The notes beneath the pieces are model-generated. The model was not told where the DNA came from, made no database searches, and saw only the letters and a list, made by a program, of their open reading frames with translations. A program made the position numbers and the translations under genes. DNA of 64,000 bases from Taxawa tesnikishii (nom. ined.) (Eukaryota; Ascomycota; Dothideomycetes; Dothideales): the NCBI GenBank assembly GCA_030247885.1, contig JAPDRO010000004.1:248001-312000 (forward strand), written 5' to 3'. Shown piece by piece: positions 44,788 to 56,389 of the stretch; the first letter of the stretch is position 1, and each line of letters starts with the position of its first letter.

Positions 44788-45801
44788 TTATTCAATGTTC
44801 TCGGCTCCTCTCAAATCACCACCCTGCTTCATCTTCTGCACCTTGTCGTGACCATCAACCAATGTCTTCTTAACGACGTTCCTCTCTTCGTCGCTGCCAA
44901 CCTCTACACCTGCACACTTTGCGATGAAGTCGATCAGCAACTCTTCGGCCTTCTTGCTGTTCCTTGTCAAAGCATGGTCGTCTCCCTCGAATAACTTCAG
45001 ATCCCTCTTTCCGCGGCTTCCGTACATCTCGTACAGATTGTGCGAGCAGCGTGGGCTCAATGTTCTGTCGCCTGTGCCGTGCAAGAGCAGCAATGGCACT
45101 GCTCTTCTCCCTACAATCCTGATGCCGTCCGTCTCGGCAGTCTGACTGGCGACAGTTGCACATCCAACAACTCTCTCGTCCTTGCCACCAACAGTGAAAA
45201 CTGGTGCACCACCGAATGACCATCCCACAAGCACGAAGCGGTTGGTGCCGTAAGTCTCCTCGAGGTAATTCATAGCAGCGATGACATCCGAAACGCAGTA
45301 CTTGTTCCGAGCGGGAAATCTGTAATCCATTCGAAGCGCTGGGATGGCCTTGTTCAAACTTGCCAGTTTGTCTCCCATACTGAGGTAGATACTGCTGGGT
45401 CCAACAACACCACCACCTGCACCACTCAAGAGAATGGCTGCGGTTTGCTGCTGTCCACGCTGAAAATTGCTTGGGATGTGAAGGAATGCTGGAACCGTGC
45501 CGTCGATGCCATCTTCGACCTTGATATCCAGCGGCTTGACCTGTGGCTTTGCGGGGAGAGAGTTTGCGGCAGGTGGATGTTCGAGGCCGGCGTATTCTGA
45601 GAGCTTCGCTGGGTGCTGATTGTTGAGCTTTTGTGTGGTAGCGGAGAGGGATGTATTGTCTGTAGCCGGCTTGCTCATGTTGGTGATGTTCTTGCGTAAG
45701 TTGGAGATGAATTGGCGGGCCAGTACAGATGTGCGAGACATGTGGTGAAATGCAGGATCAGGAGGAGGGTGGGATACTTGTGCAGCAGAGTGATCCTTCA
45801 T
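44788..45801 (-). CDS. Alpha/beta hydrolase, dienelactone-hydrolase-like
   Basis: Single exon, 337 residues. Nucleophile GWSFGG (Ser195), Asp in HGTGDRTLSP and His in EGDDHALT form a catalytic triad. AAILLSGAGGGVVGPSS is the oxyanion region. The substrate is unknown. A second ATG at 45741 begins MSRTSVLARQFISNLRKN, an Arg/hydroxylated segment that could be a mitochondrial targeting peptide. A third (MSKPATDN) gives a plain cytosolic start. The C-terminal 40 residues are charged and probably disordered. No frame break. Confidence 0.8.
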   Translation of the reverse strand: MKDHSAAQVSHPPPDPAFHHMSRTSVLARQFISNLRKNITNMSKPATDNTSLSATTQKLNNQHPAKLSEYAGLEHPPAANSLPAKPQVKPLDIKVEDGIDGTVPAFLHIPSNFQRGQQQTAAILLSGAGGGVVGPSSIYLSMGDKLASLNKAIPALRMDYRFPARNKYCVSDVIAAMNYLEETYGTNRFVLVGWSFGGAPVFTVGGKDERVVGCATVASQTAETDGIRIVGRRAVPLLLLHGTGDRTLSPRCSHNLYEMYGSRGKRDLKLFEGDDHALTRNSKKAEELLIDFIAKCAGVEVGSDEERNVVKKTLVDGHDKVQKMKQGGDLRGAENIE

Positions 45802-47412
45802 AGAGTAACGTAGAAGTATACGACGCTTTTGTCAGCATGATGTCAATTTCTGTTTACGGCAATAGGGTGGCAAATGGCACCTATTTGTCGAAGCCCAGCA
45901 AGACGAGGGCCTATATGATTGGCCCGTTCATCACCTATAACGTATTGCAAAACTGAGGAGAGTCTTCTGGGTTGGGAGCTGCTATCCGACCAAGCCCCAC
46001 AGTGCTCGGTGGGCGTCTGTGCCCTAGTATTGTGTCAAGTTTGCTTCGAAGCTGCCAAAGTATGTTTGCCCTCCTCAAACAAAAGGCAACGCCAGCTTGC
46101 CGTGCCCCTCTCTAGCGACCGGCGCCTGACAGCTCACGGTGACACGCCATGATTTGTTATGATATCCCGACTCCTACCAGGTAGAGCTGGAAGGTGGTTC
46201 AAGTACACTCATTCTATTTCCGGTAGATGGATTCTCGGGACGGAGTAATCTTCCGAGGGGCGCTGAGGACAACGTGGCAAGTGCACCGTATGGCGTACGA
46301 TCCTCGGTGCCTTATTTTTACATACCTATCAAACGCAGAAGAAAGACCCGTTGAGCACCGCTCGCTCCCTCAACGGGTGCTGGTAGACCATCGAATGTTT
46401 CCCCTGAAAGATTTGGGTGTTTGGATACATGGGTGTGTCATGCAGGAATTGCGACTGTGGCACGTCAGAGTCAGTTGAGCCGGCGCCCGTTCTCGAACTA
46501 GAAACGTGGCACCGCTGTGTCGGATGCAATAATTAAGCTGTCTGGAGATCCTTAAGCGAACCAGAAGGGATTATCCGCCGATAGACCGCGGCGCACGCGC
46601 GATCCTCCTGGTCGATCGATCTACTTACTTCCTTTTCACAGAAGTTTCTGTATTTTAGGCTGGATAGAATCGGATGTGCCCTGCCACGCCGTTCCGGCCT
46701 GTGAGCACCCGCTAGCTTCGTGTGAAGACACGTTTGATCGGGATGTCGCCCGCGGCAAATGTTGGATGGGTGATGGTTGGCGAGCTTAATTTTACTTTTG
46801 CAGCCTCTCGCCCTTCCCCACTTAGCTCCCGCTCCCGCTGCAAAGTCACTAAATAAGCGTGCATGTTGCCCAAGCCACGGAAGGATGGTTCGTGCGGGAC
46901 GACCGTTGCAGTTGAGAACAGGCAGGGAAGGTGCGCGCAGCTGAGCAGCAGGAAGAACGGCCACGCTTCTCCGCCTTCTTTCTTGCTGGTGTACTCCAGC
47001 CCAGCTTCCAATCCCGCGCTCTCCTCTTCCTCTTCCATACACAACCAACATCAATCCATCGTCACCATCAACATCACCGTCTATCCCACACTTCCACCAT
47101 CATATCCGATCGGCATACTCCGGCACGCAGGCCGATCGTCAGTGGTCGTCGCATCGCCAAACGCACGCTGCCACGCTGTAGCGCCCGTTTGACTGACACA
47201 ACTGCTACGACCCCTTCGCGTTTGCTTTCTGCGGCTCACCACACACCGCCTGCGCTTCCTTCCTGCGTGCGATATACCCGCTGTCAAACAGACCTCCGGT
47301 ATCAGCTTCCTCGACTAGTCTAGGTATCCCGTTCTCGAACGATCCACGTCGTCGCGTCTGGCAGACGACAGACGAGTAGGGCTTGGAGCACACATCACAA
47401 AAACACGTCAAA
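45802..47412. other. Long intergenic region upstream of TUP1
   Basis: 1.6 kb. The last several hundred bases are CT/CA-rich and probably the long 5' leader of TUP1. No supported gene. Confidence 0.5.
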
Positions 47413-49878
47413 ATGTACAACGCGCACAGGGGCATTCCGCCTGCGCCAGTGCAGCAGCAGGGAAATAACCGTCTGGCGGAGCTGTTGGATCAGGTACGCG
47501 CCGAGTTCGAACAACAGGGTGTGCGATCGACCGAATATGAGCACCAATGTAAGTCGACCCTAGTCTTCTTCCTCGTCTGATATCCCGCGCGCCCGACAGC
47601 GGATGCGCGCAGCAACCAGATACTGCCAATCCTCACCACGAGGGGCTGCTCGCGTGCCAGAGTCCGCATATGCCATCTTTCGTGCTCAGCGTGGACACTT
47701 GCAAGAGTCCCCGTAACCATCATGCTGAAGGGAGGAGATGTCACGCAGATCGTCTGCTGCTGCGCGGCGTAGTTTTCGCCAAACAGCACCTGTTGCTGCG
47801 CCGCCTGATACAAATCTGATAGCACCGGCTAACATGGACTTTTACAATACAGTAGCCAACCAACTTCAAGAGATGGAGTTGGTGCGTTCAAAGATCTATC
47901 AGCTCGAGCAAACGCACCTCCAGATGAAGCAAAAGTGAGTCACTCCGATACACGTCAGTCACTTACGTGTCTAACCTCACTCAGATACGACGAAGAGATC
48001 GCTCATCTACGCCGCGAACTTGAAGCCCGTGGTGGCCCAAGCCAGCAATCCCACGGTGGACCATCTCAACCCCCACCACCAGCCATCGGACATGGTCCTG
48101 CCAACCTCTTTCAGGGCATCATGGCAGGTGCAACAGCTCAAGGCGGTCCGGGTCTTGCACCACCTCCGCAAGAGCAACAACAGCCACAGGGCATGCCTGG
48201 CCATATGCCTTCCGGCCCGCCAGGCCTTAACCCCGCGCCTGGACCACCACCACATTTCGGCAACTACGGCCAGCCGACGCCTGGTGGTGTGAATGGTAAG
48301 CAACAACAGGCTATCTCGCCTGCCATCCTGATGCGGCGGCAACTGTACTATCCAGCGAGTTCGTAGGCAGGATAGCAATTCAATGTCTCTTCTCATACAG
48401 CAACAAGTAGTACCAAGCTTACCATATGTAGGATACGGCCCACAGCCACCTCAGTCTACAGCGTCACCTGGTCCTGGAAAGCCAAGGATGAACCCACGCG
48501 GTCCACCAGGTGGACCCGCAACGCCTCAGCAAAACACTGCTCACCCGTACCCTGTTCCTAACTCTCCGCAAGTCCCCCGCCCAGTTGACCAGGCTCCCCC
48601 TCAACAGCATCCTAATGTTCTTGCGACGCTGCCGAACTATGGCAACCAGCTCGTCGAATACAGGGTGGATGAAATGCCTCCAGAGCTCAAACGTGAGGGT
48701 GAAGACTGGTATGCGGTCTTCAACCCCAGGATCCGTCGTAACTTGGATGTTCACCTTGTCCACAACCTGATACACACGAGTGTGGTCTGCTGTGTACGCT
48801 TCAGCCGTGATGGTAGATTTGTTGCCACAGGTTGCAACCGTTCCGCCCAGATCTTCGACGTAGAGAGTGGTCAGCAAATCCACCACCTGCAAGACAATGC
48901 CCTAGCGCCGGACGGAGACCTTTACATCCGGAGTGTGTGCTTCAGTCCTGATGGTATCTTCTTGGCGACCGGTGCTGAGGACAAGGTTATTCGCGTAAGT
49001 ATTCGCGTTTTCACTCTTAGTCGTGTGTCGATATTGACAGATCGCCACAGATCTGGGAAATCAATACCCGCCAGATCCGGCACGAATTCCGGGGCCATGA
49101 GCAGGACATCTATTCCCTCGACTATTCCTCTGATGGACGATACATCGCCTCTGGTTCCGGAGACCGTACCGTGCGCCTTTGGGACATTCAAAACAACCAG
49201 TGTATCCAGATCTTCACTATTGAAGATGGCGTCACGACTGTCGCTATTTCTCCGGACAACCGTTTCCTGGCTGCTGGAAGTCTTGACAAGAGCGTGCGTG
49301 TCTGGGAGATGAAGACAGGCGACCTGTTGGAGAGACTTGAAGAGCAAGGCGGAAATCCAGGACACAAAGACAGTGTTTACAGTGTGGCGTTCTCCCCCAG
49401 CAGCAGAGAGCTCGTTTCTGGCAGTCTGGATCGCACAATAAGAATGTGGGAGTTGCAGACCACGCAACAATACCACATGCGCCCAAGTGGTCCAAAGGGC
49501 GGTAAATGCATCAGGACGTTCGAGGGGCACAAAGTAAGTGACTCCTGCGAGATGCTGCAACCTCCGACTAACCCGTTGCTTAGGACTTCGTCCTGAGTGT
49601 GGCACTGACTCCCGACGGACAATGGGTTCTTTCTGGATCGAAGGACAGAGGCGTTCAGTTCTGGGACCCTGTGACTGGTGATGCTCAGCTCATGCTCCAG
49701 GGCCACAAGAATTCCGGTAAGTGCAACATTGGGAGGAATCTAAACGGGATTTGCTGACTTGTTTCCAGTCATTTCTGTTGCCCCAAGCCCCGCTAGAGGC
49801 GGTCTCTTCGCTACCGGAAGTGGAGATATGCGTGCTAGGATTTGGAGGTTCACGACATACGATGGAGTACAGCCTTAG
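47413..49878 (+). CDS. TUP1: Transcriptional co-repressor Tup1/RcoA
   Basis: Seven exons: 47413-47548, 47853-47934, 47985-48295, 48432-48994, 49051-49533, 49584-49716 and 49769-49878. All phases agree, giving 605 residues with no break. The N-terminal tetramerisation helix ([42 protein letters not shown]) is followed by a Pro/Gln/Gly-rich linker, the [19 protein letters not shown]-like segment preceding the propeller, and seven WD40 repeats ([52 protein letters not shown]). Tup1 with Ssn6/Cyc8 represses many regulons by recruiting deacetylases and positioning nucleosomes. Intron 1 (304 nt) and intron 3 (136 nt) are long for this genome. Confidence 0.96.
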
Positions 49879-50612
49879 GAAAGCCCTGCCTCTGTACAAC
49901 CTCAGGAAATCCTTTCATCTGAAGAGCTTCCAGGGAAGTTCGTCGTACCGGACGCATAGGAGTGGAAGGATTGTCATACTTATGTCGACCGCAATGGCGT
50001 ATAGTCCCTCGCTAGGAACTTAGATATCACATTTTTCACCAAAATCGATACCTCGTTACATTTTCGTAACATCTGATCCTCTTTCGGTTTCCGAGCACCC
50101 GTGGCCCGTCATCCTACTTCGCTCAGTATCTCTCAAGAATAGCCGTTTCTCTGACGACGTGCCATCGCAATACAACTGAGGAGCGGTTGAGGTATGATGC
50201 CCTCCCATTCAAACATCTCTGGGATCTCTTGCATGACTATTCCGCGCTCTTGGCCCTCTACTAGCCTCTCTACCCGCATCAAACCTCCGGCTGCTCATTC
50301 CCCGTCCGACATGTTACATTTGGATGATTTCCTATTGCGATTCGATGCATACCGCTTAATAATGCTGCTAGGCATGTTTTTTCTTTTTCTTTTTTGGCGG
50401 ACCGTCTACCACTCTGTACCCTCTCAGCGATGAAGAGTGAGGAGCAAGGTTGACGAAGAGAGTCGCATGGTGGTCATAGTTTAAGAACTGTTTACTGGTG
50501 ACATCATGACATTTGGCAAACCAAAGGAACGAATTCGAATGGAACTCAGGAGGCATTCCTGTAAACGCAGTCGCATATCGCACAGTTATCGTTGTCCAAG
50601 AGTAGCAGCAAA
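49879..50612. other. Intergenic between TUP1 and carboxylesterase
   Basis: No supported gene. A T-rich stretch lies near 50375-50395. Confidence 0.55.
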
Positions 50613-52282
50613 ATGAGTAGAGTACTGAACCACCTCAAGCTCGGCCAGATCAAAGGCGTCACAGAGCCTGGATCCTCGCTCCTCAAATTTCTTGGCATAC
50701 CATACGGCAGTATCCCGCAACGATTCGCTCGATCAACTCTCCTCACATCTCTTCCTTCGCACAGTAATGTCTTCGATGCAACCAAACCTGGTCCATCCAG
50801 CATACAGCCACATGAAAGTGTCAAGTCAGACGCGTCTGGAATCCCTATCCCGACGGACAATTTGCCGGACGACGAACCTCAAGCGGAGGACTGTCTGAAT
50901 CTTTCAATCACCCTTCCTGCTTCTCATGTACCCCAAGATGGCAGCAGTTCCGCTCAATCAGCTAAGAAAAAGCTACCCGTCCTGATATTCCTACACGGCG
51001 GCGCCTTCCTCCTCGGATCCGCAAACCGGCCGTACTACTCTGCCACCAATCTACTCCACCACGCACTCAAGCGCGATACGCCCGTTCTGTACGTCGCCGT
51101 AAACTATCGTCTGGGCGCACTCGGGTTCTTTCATAGCCCCGAAGCTGCCGACCTCGTACCTCCGAACAATGGCCTGCACGATCAGCTCGTCGCACTGGAC
51201 TGGATTCGCGACAACATTGAGGGCTTTGGCGGCGATGTGAATAACGTGACGATCCTAGGTCAGAGCGCTGGCGGCGAGAGCATCTCACTACACGCTGCGA
51301 GTGGGATGGAAAAGCCACTGTACAAACGCGCAATCATGTTCAGTGGCAGTCCTGTCACCATGCCAGCCAAGACGCCTAAGGAGCACGGGGAGAACTTCTA
51401 CGCTCAGGCGGAGCAGCTTGGCATCAAGACACAGGACGGTAACAAAAGAGAGACGCTCGTACGGTGGCAGAGGAAATGATCAAGACGGACGTGGAAAAGA
51501 TAAGGAAGCTCGGCTTTGTGGGCGCACCATGCACGAAGAGCGAGATGCTGCCGTACGACAAGCCTACCATGGAGATGATGCGGCAGGGCCAAAAGGTCAA
51601 GAAAAACTGGGTGGAAGCGCAGATTGTGAGCGCAGCCACGTACGACGGCGGCATCTCATACAACATGATTTCTGGCAATGACGAGAGGAAAGAGCACGCG
51701 CAAGGCTTTGATCACATCGCACGAGAGGTCTTGGGTGACGACAAAGGGAGGGAACTGTGCGATATTTACGGCATCACTACAAGCGATGCGGACCCAGAGG
51801 CTCTGAGAAAGATATGCCAATTCGAGAGTGATATCGGTTTCTTTGCCGGAGCTCTGAGTATGGCGGTGGGAGGTACACTGCCGACGTATCTGCAGCTTTT
51901 CGATCTCGGCAACCCATTCCCTGGCCCATTGCCGCAAGGCGAATTTGCTACCCATACCTTCGATATCATCAGCTTGCTAGGCGGAGCCCATGAAGACCGT
52001 TTGCCGTCAAATTACAGGCCCGTGGTCGCAGAATGGCGCGACACCATCCTGGATTTTGTGGTCAGCGGAAAAGCTCCTTGCACGGCTTTCGACAATCAGA
52101 ACCAGTCTGCTTTGATCGTGAATCAGAAGGGCGTGCGGGAAGTTGCAGGCGATGTATACCTGCAGGTTGACGGTCGCCGACGTGCAAGGTTGTTTGAGCT
52201 TGCGGAATCCGTGGCTGGTGAGGCCGGATGGGACAAATTGTGGACAGAGGTATGCAGACGGTGGTTGATGCAGGGTAAGTGA
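50613..52282 (+). CDS. Type-B carboxylesterase (one frame break)
   Basis: Starts MSRVLNHLKLGQIKG and has no signal peptide. Family marks are FLGIPYGSIPQRF, AEDCLNLSI, the oxyanion-hole LIFLHGGAFLLGSA, YRLGALGFFHSPE and the GQSAGGES nucleophile (Ser218). The likely catalytic His is in GGAHEDRLP. The frame shifts at the A run 51444-51447; one A restored joins DGNK to ARTVAEEMIK and gives 556 residues. The substrate is unknown. The last codons before the stop contain GGTAAGTGAG, which could be a splice donor, so a further small exon is possible. Confidence 0.82.
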
Positions 52283-52531
52283 GTTTGCCGTGTCACTGCT
52301 ACAGGTGAGTTAAGTTCTGCTGCCTTGGTCAGTAGTCGGTGTATACATGCAGTGTGGCGGAAGGCTCAGCGATGCCATGGTTGGGCAAAAGGTGTAAATT
52401 TCGGTTATGAAACAATTTACATCTGCCTTTTCACTCTGACCTAATTTTTGTACTATAACGCCAATCTTCGAATCTTCCCCTCTCTTTCTCTCTTGCTGTA
52501 TTTTTCTGCACACAACAACACCGGCCTTTCG

Positions 52532-53103
52532 ATGACACCTTCACGCTCGACAACTAGCATCATGCTATCCAGCACCGATGTTCCGCTCCAAACCAACCTG
52601 TTCCTTCAGCTTCCACCGGAACTGCGCAACTCGATATACGCCATGGTGCTCGTTAATGATAGCTCATGTTTAAAGGGCATTTGCTTCGTCAAACACAATC
52701 CTCAACAACCCGCTCCCGCTCGGACATGTCGCCAAATCCGCAACGAACTCCTCCCCTCTTTCTCGACTTCGTCGGCAAAAGCTCTTCCTACGTCTGGGTT
52801 CCCTTACACGGAAACCGGCCGGATGAAGTCATCAAGCCTCCAAATCGCAATTGGATGCTTGGAGCCGGAATCGGCGTCAGACACGTTCGGCTTCTTACCC
52901 GCGCTCGGGGTCGTCAAGTCAAGGTCAACTCCGACGAAGAGAGGACGGATGAGACTGCCTCTTGGAGCGATGGATATGGAGGTACCGAAGGAATTGCGAA
53001 AGCCTCACCTATCCTCTCTGAACCCCTTTCCAAGACCAGCGCAAGGCTAGTACATACACTGGTAAGAACATCTCACCACGCTACTGCTCACTGTCCTAGT
53101 TAG
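52532..53103 (+). CDS. 2EXR/F-box-like domain protein (one frame break)
   Basis: NLFLQLPPELRNSIYAMVL and ARTCRQIRNELLPLF are the hallmark of the 2EXR/F-box-like proteins that are abundant in Pezizomycotina and mostly of unknown function. The frame shifts at the C run 52753-52756; one C restored continues into LDFVGKSSSYVWV and gives 190 residues. A second in-frame ATG is at 52562. GGTAAGAAC near 53061 could be a donor for another exon downstream, so the 3' end is uncertain. Confidence 0.65.
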
Positions 53104-53580
53104 CGTGGTTCCTCTTGGTATATGTCTGTGCCTCTTCCTCTTCATTTTCCTTCTCCGTTGTTGTTCCGACACTATCAGTTACGTTGGCCTGCCTTACGAC
53201 ACGGAGAGGCTAGGCAAGGCAAACAGAGGAACCTGCTACGGGGCCCGTCAATCGCATCAGCTAAGAAGGGAGTGTCACATCAGAACCGGTGAACAGTATG
53301 GAAATGAAACGCCTGCTCAACTGAGCGGCAACCTGGTGGTTGCAGTGACTCGAGAACCCGTTGGCTAGGGTTGCTTTGCTTCGAACATGTGCCTGCCTTC
53401 AGCCCGCTTATTGATCTTACAGTATCGATCCAAATCCCGCAGTCGACTTCAGCCATCCAGCACAGTCTACTGGAACCATAACGGTTGAATCATAGGGATA
53501 GAGGGCGAGGTTCAAGCACTGTGACCTATATAACGTAAATCGGAAAAATGGGTATCTCAAAAGGAACATACAAACAGTGC
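53104..53580. other. Intergenic between 2EXR gene and RAD14
   Basis: An open frame with hydrophobic residues (LCLFLFIFLL) lies at the left end but has no ATG. It might belong to a missed 3' exon of the 2EXR gene. Confidence 0.4.
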
Positions 53581-54772
53581 TCAAAACTCCAACTCCTCAA
53601 CCTCCATCCCGCACTCTACGCACGTCTTGACAGGTATCCCAGTCTCCGGGTTATCCACCGGCCTCCCCACTCATGCTCATGCTTGCCGCCAACTATCTTA
53701 TCACCAAAAGTGCCTCCCGCAATGCCTGCCTTACTCCTCTTGTACGCGTCCACCCTCGTCCTCTTCTTCAACTCGTTCAATTTGCTCTTGAACTTCGCCT
53801 CCTTCCGCCTTTTCGTCTCCGCCTGTCGTTTCGCGAACTCCTCATCCAGCGCTGCCGCACTACCCCACTTCTTGTCCGAGAAAGCGTATTCCTCGACCTG
53901 ATATCGCAGGAAAAGCATCATGTTGTTCCAGGTCGACTTGTGCGGATTCGGTTTCTCGAGATGCGGCAGGAGCTTCTCGTCTCTCAGTTCCGGGTCCGTG
54001 AGCAGGTAGTCTTCTTTGGCCTCCGTCTTGGTCAACAAGCTATACTTCTCCGGCACCTTCTCTTTGCAGCTATTGCACACTTGACAGCCGAAGATCTCGT
54101 CCCACTTCCAGTCAATCTCCAGACTTCCACATTCGTGACACTTCTTTGTCGCTGCTTCTGCCTTGCCCAGTGCGTTGATCCCCGGCTCGTAAGGGCCTGC
54201 TTTCTGCTCCCGTAGCTTCTTGAGCAGTTGTGTGCGCTCCCACTCCTTCAGTGTCATGTTCGCAGGCTTCTCGTCCTGGTTCGGTGTATGCAGCGCCCTG
54301 TTGAACGGATCGTCGTCTGCGGTCAAGAAACCGCCCTTCGTATCCGTCATCTTGCTGAAGTCGTACTCGACGAATTTCTGGAACTTCTTCGCCGCCTGAA
54401 TCCCGTTGTCGCGTGGCTTGCTGAGGCCATCTTTGCCCTGTGCGGCTGCACTTGGCGTGTTTCGAGCATCGCGCTGGGTCGGAGGGACTGACGACGTGGA
54501 TATAGAGCTATGTGGTCGCTTTTGTCCTGCGAGAAAGCCCGATGGTGTCCGGTTCGGTGCAGGCTCGTTGGAAGTGGCGAGTTGTTGCGCACGGAGTGCT
54601 TTGGCCTTGAGACGGGCTTCTTCCTGGAAACAGTGTCAGCATTCAAGTACCACTGCGCACTGATCGTAACACTCACCATCCTGCGAACCTGTTCCGGAGT
54701 CATGGGCGATTGAGGCATGGTGCCTGGTTGCGCCGCTCGAGGTGGCGTCGCGGGCCTTTGCGTGTCTACCAT
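53581..54772 (-). CDS. RAD14: DNA damage recognition protein Rad14/XPA (one frame break)
   Basis: Exons 54772-54677 and 54623-53581 (intron 54676-54624). XPA landmarks: zinc finger CHECGSLEIDW ... CQVCNSCKEKVPEKY, KTEAKEDYLLTDPEL, LPHLEKPNPHKSTWNNMMLFLRYQVEEYAF (three adjacent pieces) and RRKEAKFKSKL. The protein binds kinked DNA and organises the NER pre-incision complex. The frame changes near the 3' end at the C run 53665-53668 (GGGG on the coding strand). One base restored gives HEWGRPVDNPETG, then TCVECGMEVEELEF and a stop at 53581, the family C terminus. Without it the protein would end in an unrelated tail. Total 379 residues. Confidence 0.93.
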
Positions 54773-55202
54773 GATTTATTGAAGGACCAACTCAGACGGC
54801 TGTGCTTTGGCGGTGTTGTTAAGTGGAGTAATGCAGTACAAAGTGGCCTTGAGGCAATGGCGGAAGGTGGTAGTGGTGTGAGTGTTCCTGCATGCTGACC
54901 GGACCCTTGGAGATTCATCAGCAATGGAGATGACGTCGGTCAAAGAATGGCGGGGAATTATTACCAGACCCATGTGAACAAGGCCACAAGGCCATCATGT
55001 ACATGTATGTATGACCTTAGAACACGGTTGACAACTTGACGCTGAGACTAAGAAGAAAAGGACGTTCTGCGGACAATTCGCGGATGCAAGGATACGACTT
55101 TTCGTAGATGCAGTATCAAATTCTATACAAGACCAACCCCGAGACAATGCCATGCGTGTTGTGCAAAAGACACGCAATCCTCTGCTTCACCATATATGTC
55201 CT
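54773..55202. other. Intergenic, RAD14 promoter and PHO88 3' flank
   Basis: No supported feature. Confidence 0.5.
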
Positions 55203-56389
55203 TTACTCCTCCTTGACGCCACCACGGCCAGATCTCTCAGCGGCCTCAATGCTCTTCTTGTCGGTCTTGATGCCAGAGTCGGCGCCTCCCATGCCCATGA
55301 AACCGCCCTGAGCCTTCCATGGCCTCTTAAGGTCACCAGCGGCTGGCTTTCCGAAAAGGTGAACCTGTACAAGGTTGCCCTCGAATGCGCCCTTAAGTGG
55401 GAGAATAGACTGGATGAGGAGGGGNNNNNNNNNNNNNNNNNNNNNNNNNNNNNNNNNNNNNNNNNNNNNNNNNNNNNNNNNNNNNNNNNNNNNNNNNNNN
55501 NNNNNNNNNNNNNNNNNNNNNNNNNNNNNNNNNNNNNNNNNNNNNNNNNNNNNNNNNNNNNNNNNNNNNNNNNNNNNNNNNNNNNNNNNNNNNNNNNNNN
55601 NNNNNNNNNNNNNNNNNNNNNNNNNNNNNNNNNNNNNNNNNNNNNNNNNNNNNNNNNNNNNNNNNNNNNNNNNNNNNNNNNNNNNNNNNNNNNNNNNNNN
55701 NNNNNNNNNNNNNNNNNNNNNNNNNNNNNNNNNNNNNNNNNNNNNNNNNNNNNNNNNNNNNNNNNNNNNNNNNNNNNNNNNNNNNNNNNNNNNNNNNNNN
55801 NNNNNNNNNNNNNNNNNNNNNNNNNNNNNNNNNNNNNNNNNNNNNNNNNNNNNNNNNNNNNNNNNNNNNNNNNNNNNNNNNNNNNNNNNNNNNNNNNNNN
55901 NNNNNNNNNNNNNNNNNNNNNNNNGCTGGGCCTTGTAAAGACCCTTGAGTTGCTGGAGATCGTAGGCGTGGTGGGTGGTGGTGACAGCCTTGGGCTCCTC
56001 AGTTGAGCCCATGGGTGCTGGCTCGACGTACTTGAGGACGGTCATGTCTGGTTGCTATCAGCACAGGCGCTAGTTTGTCTGTTGTGCAACGTGCGCGAAC
56101 ATACCCCTCTTTTTGTTGATCTGCTGCTGTGTGTAAAGGTAGATACCCAGGATGATAAGGTTGGAGACAACATAGAGTGCGCGCACTCCGTTCAGCACAG
56201 TTGGATCCTCGAAGGGCACCTTCTTCGAGGCCTGCATCATAAACCTGGTTTGACATTAGACGAAGATTCGGTGGTCCAGAGTAGGAGTCGCATACAGGAT
56301 GATGATAAGGTTGGTTCTGCCATTGTGTTAGCCAGCAGCGTCGCATTACAAAGCATGCTGCCCACGTACACTTGAGGACTGAGCGCCAT
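55203..56389 (-). CDS. PHO88: ER protein Pho88 (SND3), interrupted by assembly gap
   Basis: Exons 56389-56370, 56316-56296 (only 21 nt), 56244-56105 and 56047-55203, the last holding the N gap. Phases agree. The N terminus reads MALSPQVTNLIIIL and FMMQASKKVPFEDPTVLNG. Then NLIILGIYLYTQQQINKK and MTVLKYVEPAPMGS precede the gap; PLLIQSILPLKGAFEGNLV, HLFGKPAAGDLKRPWKA and KTDKKSIEAAER follow it. Pho88/Snd3 is an ER membrane protein of the SRP-independent targeting pathway, first named for phosphate uptake. By the family length only about 18 residues should be missing, so the 500-N run is much longer than needed unless an intron lies in it. Confidence 0.93.
55425..55924. other. Assembly gap, 500 N
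   Basis: Exactly 500 unknown bases, all inside the last exon of PHO88. The round length suggests a fixed-size placeholder, not a measured gap. Confidence 0.99.
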
